From contig DAOQWA010000011.1 in NCBI GenBank assembly GCA_035341855.1, positions 9,446 to 73,445 of the forward strand: DNA of 64,000 bases, read 5' to 3'. Below are positions 61,854-64,000 of this stretch, one piece after another. The translations under genes and the position numbers were made by a program. Each line of letters opens with the position of its first letter. Positions within the stretch are counted from its first letter, which is position 1. This DNA comes from QQVM01 sp035341855 (GTDB taxonomy: Bacteria > Bacteroidota > Bacteroidia > AKYH767-A > 2013-40CM-41-45). The notes under the pieces are model-generated. The model saw only the letters and a program-made list of their open reading frames with translations. It did not search any database and was not told the origin of the DNA.

Positions 61854-63131
61854 ATGACAGAAGCTTTTCTCCATCACGTATGGCAACATCAACTTTTTAA
61901 GAAAGATGATCTTAAAACTACCGAAGGTGATAGTCTGGAGATTATCAAAGTAGGTGATCTCAATAGAGATGCCGGCCCCGATTTTTTTAGTGCTTCAATA
62001 AGGATCAATGGAACATTGTGGATTGGTACAGTAGAAATTCATCTTAATTCTTCTGAGTGGAGAAAGCATAAACACGAGCAGGATGCTGCTTATGATAATT
62101 GCATTCTACATGTTGTCTATGTTGAAGATGAGTCTTCTTATCGGAACAATGGTCAGAAAATTTGTTGTCTTGAACTCAAAGGAAGGTTACTTGAAAATGT
62201 ATTAGAAAATTATCTCAGGCTTCTTGACACTCATTCATGGATTCCATGTACTCATCGCATCCGGGAGGTAGATCAAATCACGATCCTTTCCTGGTTGGAT
62301 CGTTTGGCAGTTGAAAGACTTGAGCAAAAAACATCTATCGTCTTTCAAGTTCTTGAGAACAATGAAAATGACTGGGAAAAAGCATTCTATGAATTGTTAT
62401 TTGCAGGATTCGGATTTAATCTTAATGCATTGCCATTCTCTATGCTCTTTAGAGCATTGCCTTTTGAATTGATCCAACGTTTCAGAGACAAGCCCATTAA
62501 AATAGAAGCCTTATTGTTCGGATCCGGAGGCATGCTAGGCTTAGAATGCCCTGACCAGTATTCAAAAATATTGCAGGATGAATATGCTTATTTTAGAAAT
62601 GCATATAATTTACAATCTATTGATGCATCATGCTGGAAATTCTTACGGTTAAGGCCGGTAAATTTTCCGACAATCAGAATTGCTCAACTTGCAAATTTGC
62701 TGACAAGAACCAATAGGTTATTTTCAGAAATTCTTGAGATCAAAGATTTTGCTGAGGGAAAAAAGATATTTCAAGTAGCCGCGTCGTCCTACTGGTCTAT
62801 GCATTATAACTTTGGAAAAAAATCTCCTGAACGAAGGAAGATATTAGGTAATAAATCGATTGAGAGTATTTTCATTAATGTAATTGCCCCTGTTTTGTTT
62901 TCTTATGGGATGCGAAACAATTCATTGAAACACCGTGATCGTGCAGTTCTGATTTTGGAGGAAATCGCTGCAGAGGTAAATTCAATCATCAGCAAGTGGA
63001 TAGAAATTGGAATTAAACCCCAATCCGCATTGCATTCGCAGGCTTTGCTAACATTGAAGAAAAATTACTGTTCAGAAAAAAAATGTTTAACTTGCGGCAT
63101 AGGAATCAGTTTAATAAACAAATTACCATGA
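61854..63131 (+). CDS. DUF2851 family protein
   Basis: This conserved Bacteroidota protein of 425 residues has no known function. The start MTEAFLHHVWQHQLF, the block VGDLNRDAGPDFFSASIRINGTLWIGTVEIH with SSEWRKHKHEQDAAYDNCILHVVY, and a Cys-rich end (SEKKCLTCGIGISL) are its family marks. The acidic/His residues in EIHLNSSEWRKHKHEQD resemble a metal-dependent nuclease core (E-x-H, D-x-x-Y), but activity is not demonstrated. Its TGA stop overlaps the ATG of the PspC gene (ATGA), implying translational coupling. Confidence 0.85.
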   Translation: MTEAFLHHVWQHQLFKKDDLKTTEGDSLEIIKVGDLNRDAGPDFFSASIRINGTLWIGTVEIHLNSSEWRKHKHEQDAAYDNCILHVVYVEDESSYRNNGQKICCLELKGRLLENVLENYLRLLDTHSWIPCTHRIREVDQITILSWLDRLAVERLEQKTSIVFQVLENNENDWEKAFYELLFAGFGFNLNALPFSMLFRALPFELIQRFRDKPIKIEALLFGSGGMLGLECPDQYSKILQDEYAYFRNAYNLQSIDASCWKFLRLRPVNFPTIRIAQLANLLTRTNRLFSEILEIKDFAEGKKIFQVAASSYWSMHYNFGKKSPERRKILGNKSIESIFINVIAPVLFSYGMRNNSLKHRDRAVLILEEIAAEVNSIISKWIEIGIKPQSALHSQALLTLKKNYCSEKKCLTCGIGISLINKLP

Positions 63132-63355
63132 AGCTTGTTCATTCTGTCAGAGCATTTTTCGAGACAAGAGCATTCGGTGTTTGTGCAGCTATTGGTGACA
63201 AGCTCAATATGAAGAGTTCTGTTATTCGCTTGTTTTTTATTTATTCTACATTTTTAACTATTGGATCCCCAATTATCATTTACATGATCCTGGCATTTTG
63301 GCTAAAGATGAAAAACTACGTTCGAAGTCGACGAAGTTCTGTGTGGGATCTTTAA
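63128..63355 (+). CDS. PspC domain-containing small membrane protein
   Basis: This is a 75-residue protein. RAFFETRAFGVCAAIGDKLNM and SSVIRLFFIYSTFLTIG followed by IIIYMILAFWLKMKN give the PspC arrangement of a short amphipathic start and two hydrophobic segments. PspC senses membrane stress in phage-shock systems; here no PspA or PspB is nearby. The ATG at 63128 overlaps the upstream stop by four bases, preferred over the frame's extension to 63083. Confidence 0.8.
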   Translation: MKLVHSVRAFFETRAFGVCAAIGDKLNMKSSVIRLFFIYSTFLTIGSPIIIYMILAFWLKMKNYVRSRRSSVWDL

Positions 63356-63367
63356 TCTTTTGCAAAA

Positions 63368-63982
63368 ATGCAGACCAGGTTTTTTTTATTTCTGTTGTTC
63401 CTGACAATAGTATTTTTTACAACTGTACCAGGTTCCTTTTCTCAGACATGGTATCCGCTAGGGCCCGAAACATCACCTGATATTATCAATGCAAAAGATT
63501 ACTCCCTTAAGTTTGCAAATGGTATTGGAAGGGTGGCAAAGGTTACTGCCATGCCCGGGAAGGGGAAAGCCGGCAAACCATCAGATTTATTTCTTTGCAC
63601 ACCCTATGGTGGACTGTGGAAATTAGTTAATGGAGATACAGTATGGAGCAGTGAAAATACTTCCGGCTTGATGCACATTGGAATTGCCGACCTTGTCATC
63701 AACCCGAAGAACAATCAGGTCAGATATATATCCACCGGCGACCCTGATTGTATCATGGATCCGAATGGCCCTGCCTTGAGTAGTGAATTTTGCCAAAGCC
63801 GGGGAATTGTAAAATCAATTGATGGAGGAAAGACCTGGTCAGATACTGCTATTGGAAATTGGTATAATGCAGATGGGTCTCTTAATACAGAATTTTGGAA
63901 ATGGCCAAGCAAAAAAGTAGCAAGGAGATTACTAATTGATCCTAAGTGCCCGAAACGCCTGATCGCGATCATTCATACTTAG
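63368..63982 (+). CDS. Exported BNR/VPS10-like repeat protein, ends early at a TAG near the window edge
   Basis: This 204-residue open frame has a signal peptide (1-25, ending SFSQ). The mature part opens WYPLGPETSPDI, and has GGLWKL, NPKNNQVRYISTGDPD and IVKSIDGGKTWSDT. The last is an Asp-box/BNR turn (S-x-D-G-G-x-T-W), the start of a beta-propeller. Such secreted proteins usually run to 700 or more residues with a T9SS tail. The stop at 63980-63982 comes after one blade, so the gene is either truncated or an authentic short form. Only 18 bases remain to judge. Confidence 0.55.
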   Translation: MQTRFFLFLLFLTIVFFTTVPGSFSQTWYPLGPETSPDIINAKDYSLKFANGIGRVAKVTAMPGKGKAGKPSDLFLCTPYGGLWKLVNGDTVWSSENTSGLMHIGIADLVINPKNNQVRYISTGDPDCIMDPNGPALSSEFCQSRGIVKSIDGGKTWSDTAIGNWYNADGSLNTEFWKWPSKKVARRLLIDPKCPKRLIAIIHT

Positions 63983-64000
63983 AGTTATCAAAGTCAATCT

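Overview
The window is an AT-rich, gene-dense stretch of a Bacteroidota chromosome. It looks closest to the Chitinophagales/Sphingobacteriales side rather than to Bacteroides. The evidence is type IX secretion (T9SS) genes (porU, porV, a porP/sprF-like gene, gldJ), four proteins with C-terminal T9SS sorting domains, lineage-typical families (DUF4290, DUF6132, DUF2851, Omp28), a hemin-type TonB receptor, and promoters of the TTTG-N19-TAnnTTTG kind. Ribosome-binding sites are weak throughout, so starts were chosen from protein N-termini and promoter positions. I saw no tRNA, rRNA, CRISPR array, insertion sequence or phage gene.

Layout. 1-9.6 kb: the end of a ClpP-like protease, then mostly single genes (YdeI-like, AraC-type regulator, VOC protein, TonB-C-like secreted protein, GIY-YIG-like protein, an orphan GldM-C-like domain), followed by queA, an M20 peptidase and an SF2 helicase. 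9.7-16.8 kb: acetyltransferase, a secreted deiodinase-like thioredoxin-fold protein with a T9SS tail, a TonB receptor with a small partner, a methyltransferase and a cation/proton antiporter. 17-31 kb: a housekeeping run of uvrD/pcrA, DUF4290, a desaturase resembling eukaryotic sphingolipid delta-4 desaturases, murA (with Asp for the usual catalytic Cys), a TlpA-like thioredoxin, grpE-dnaJ, a NatAB-like exporter, a Ppx/GppA phosphatase, an NtrC-like regulator without a DNA-binding domain, and a cytoplasmic YD-repeat protein. 31-38.7 kb (minus strand): a dicarboxylate symporter, then a sulfur/persulfide cluster (two small rhodaneses, DUF6132, a persulfide-dioxygenase/rhodanese fusion, half-size TauE, a Crp/Fnr regulator) behind alaS. 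38.8-49.1 kb: M23 peptidase, MerR regulator, ispF, and the T9SS genes as two divergent pairs (porU-porV leftwards, porP-gldJ rightwards). 49.5-59 kb: three T9SS cargo genes, including a 2121-residue protein with twelve CUB-like repeats. 59.5-64 kb: amino-acid permease, pyrF, DUF2851, PspC, and a secreted repeat-type protein that meets a stop codon near the window edge.

How parts work together. PorU and PorV process and hold T9SS cargo at the outer membrane. PorP and GldJ belong to the same machine, and the four sorting-domain proteins are its likely clients. In the sulfur cluster, a nearly identical 21-bp element lies 53-54 bp before both the TauE gene and the dioxygenase gene. It is spaced like a class II activator site, and the Crp/Fnr gene next door is the natural candidate to bind it. 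This is the most testable new regulatory unit I found. Other leads are the DES1-like desaturase, the deiodinase-like secreted protein, the higher-order CUB array and the orphan GldM-C protein.
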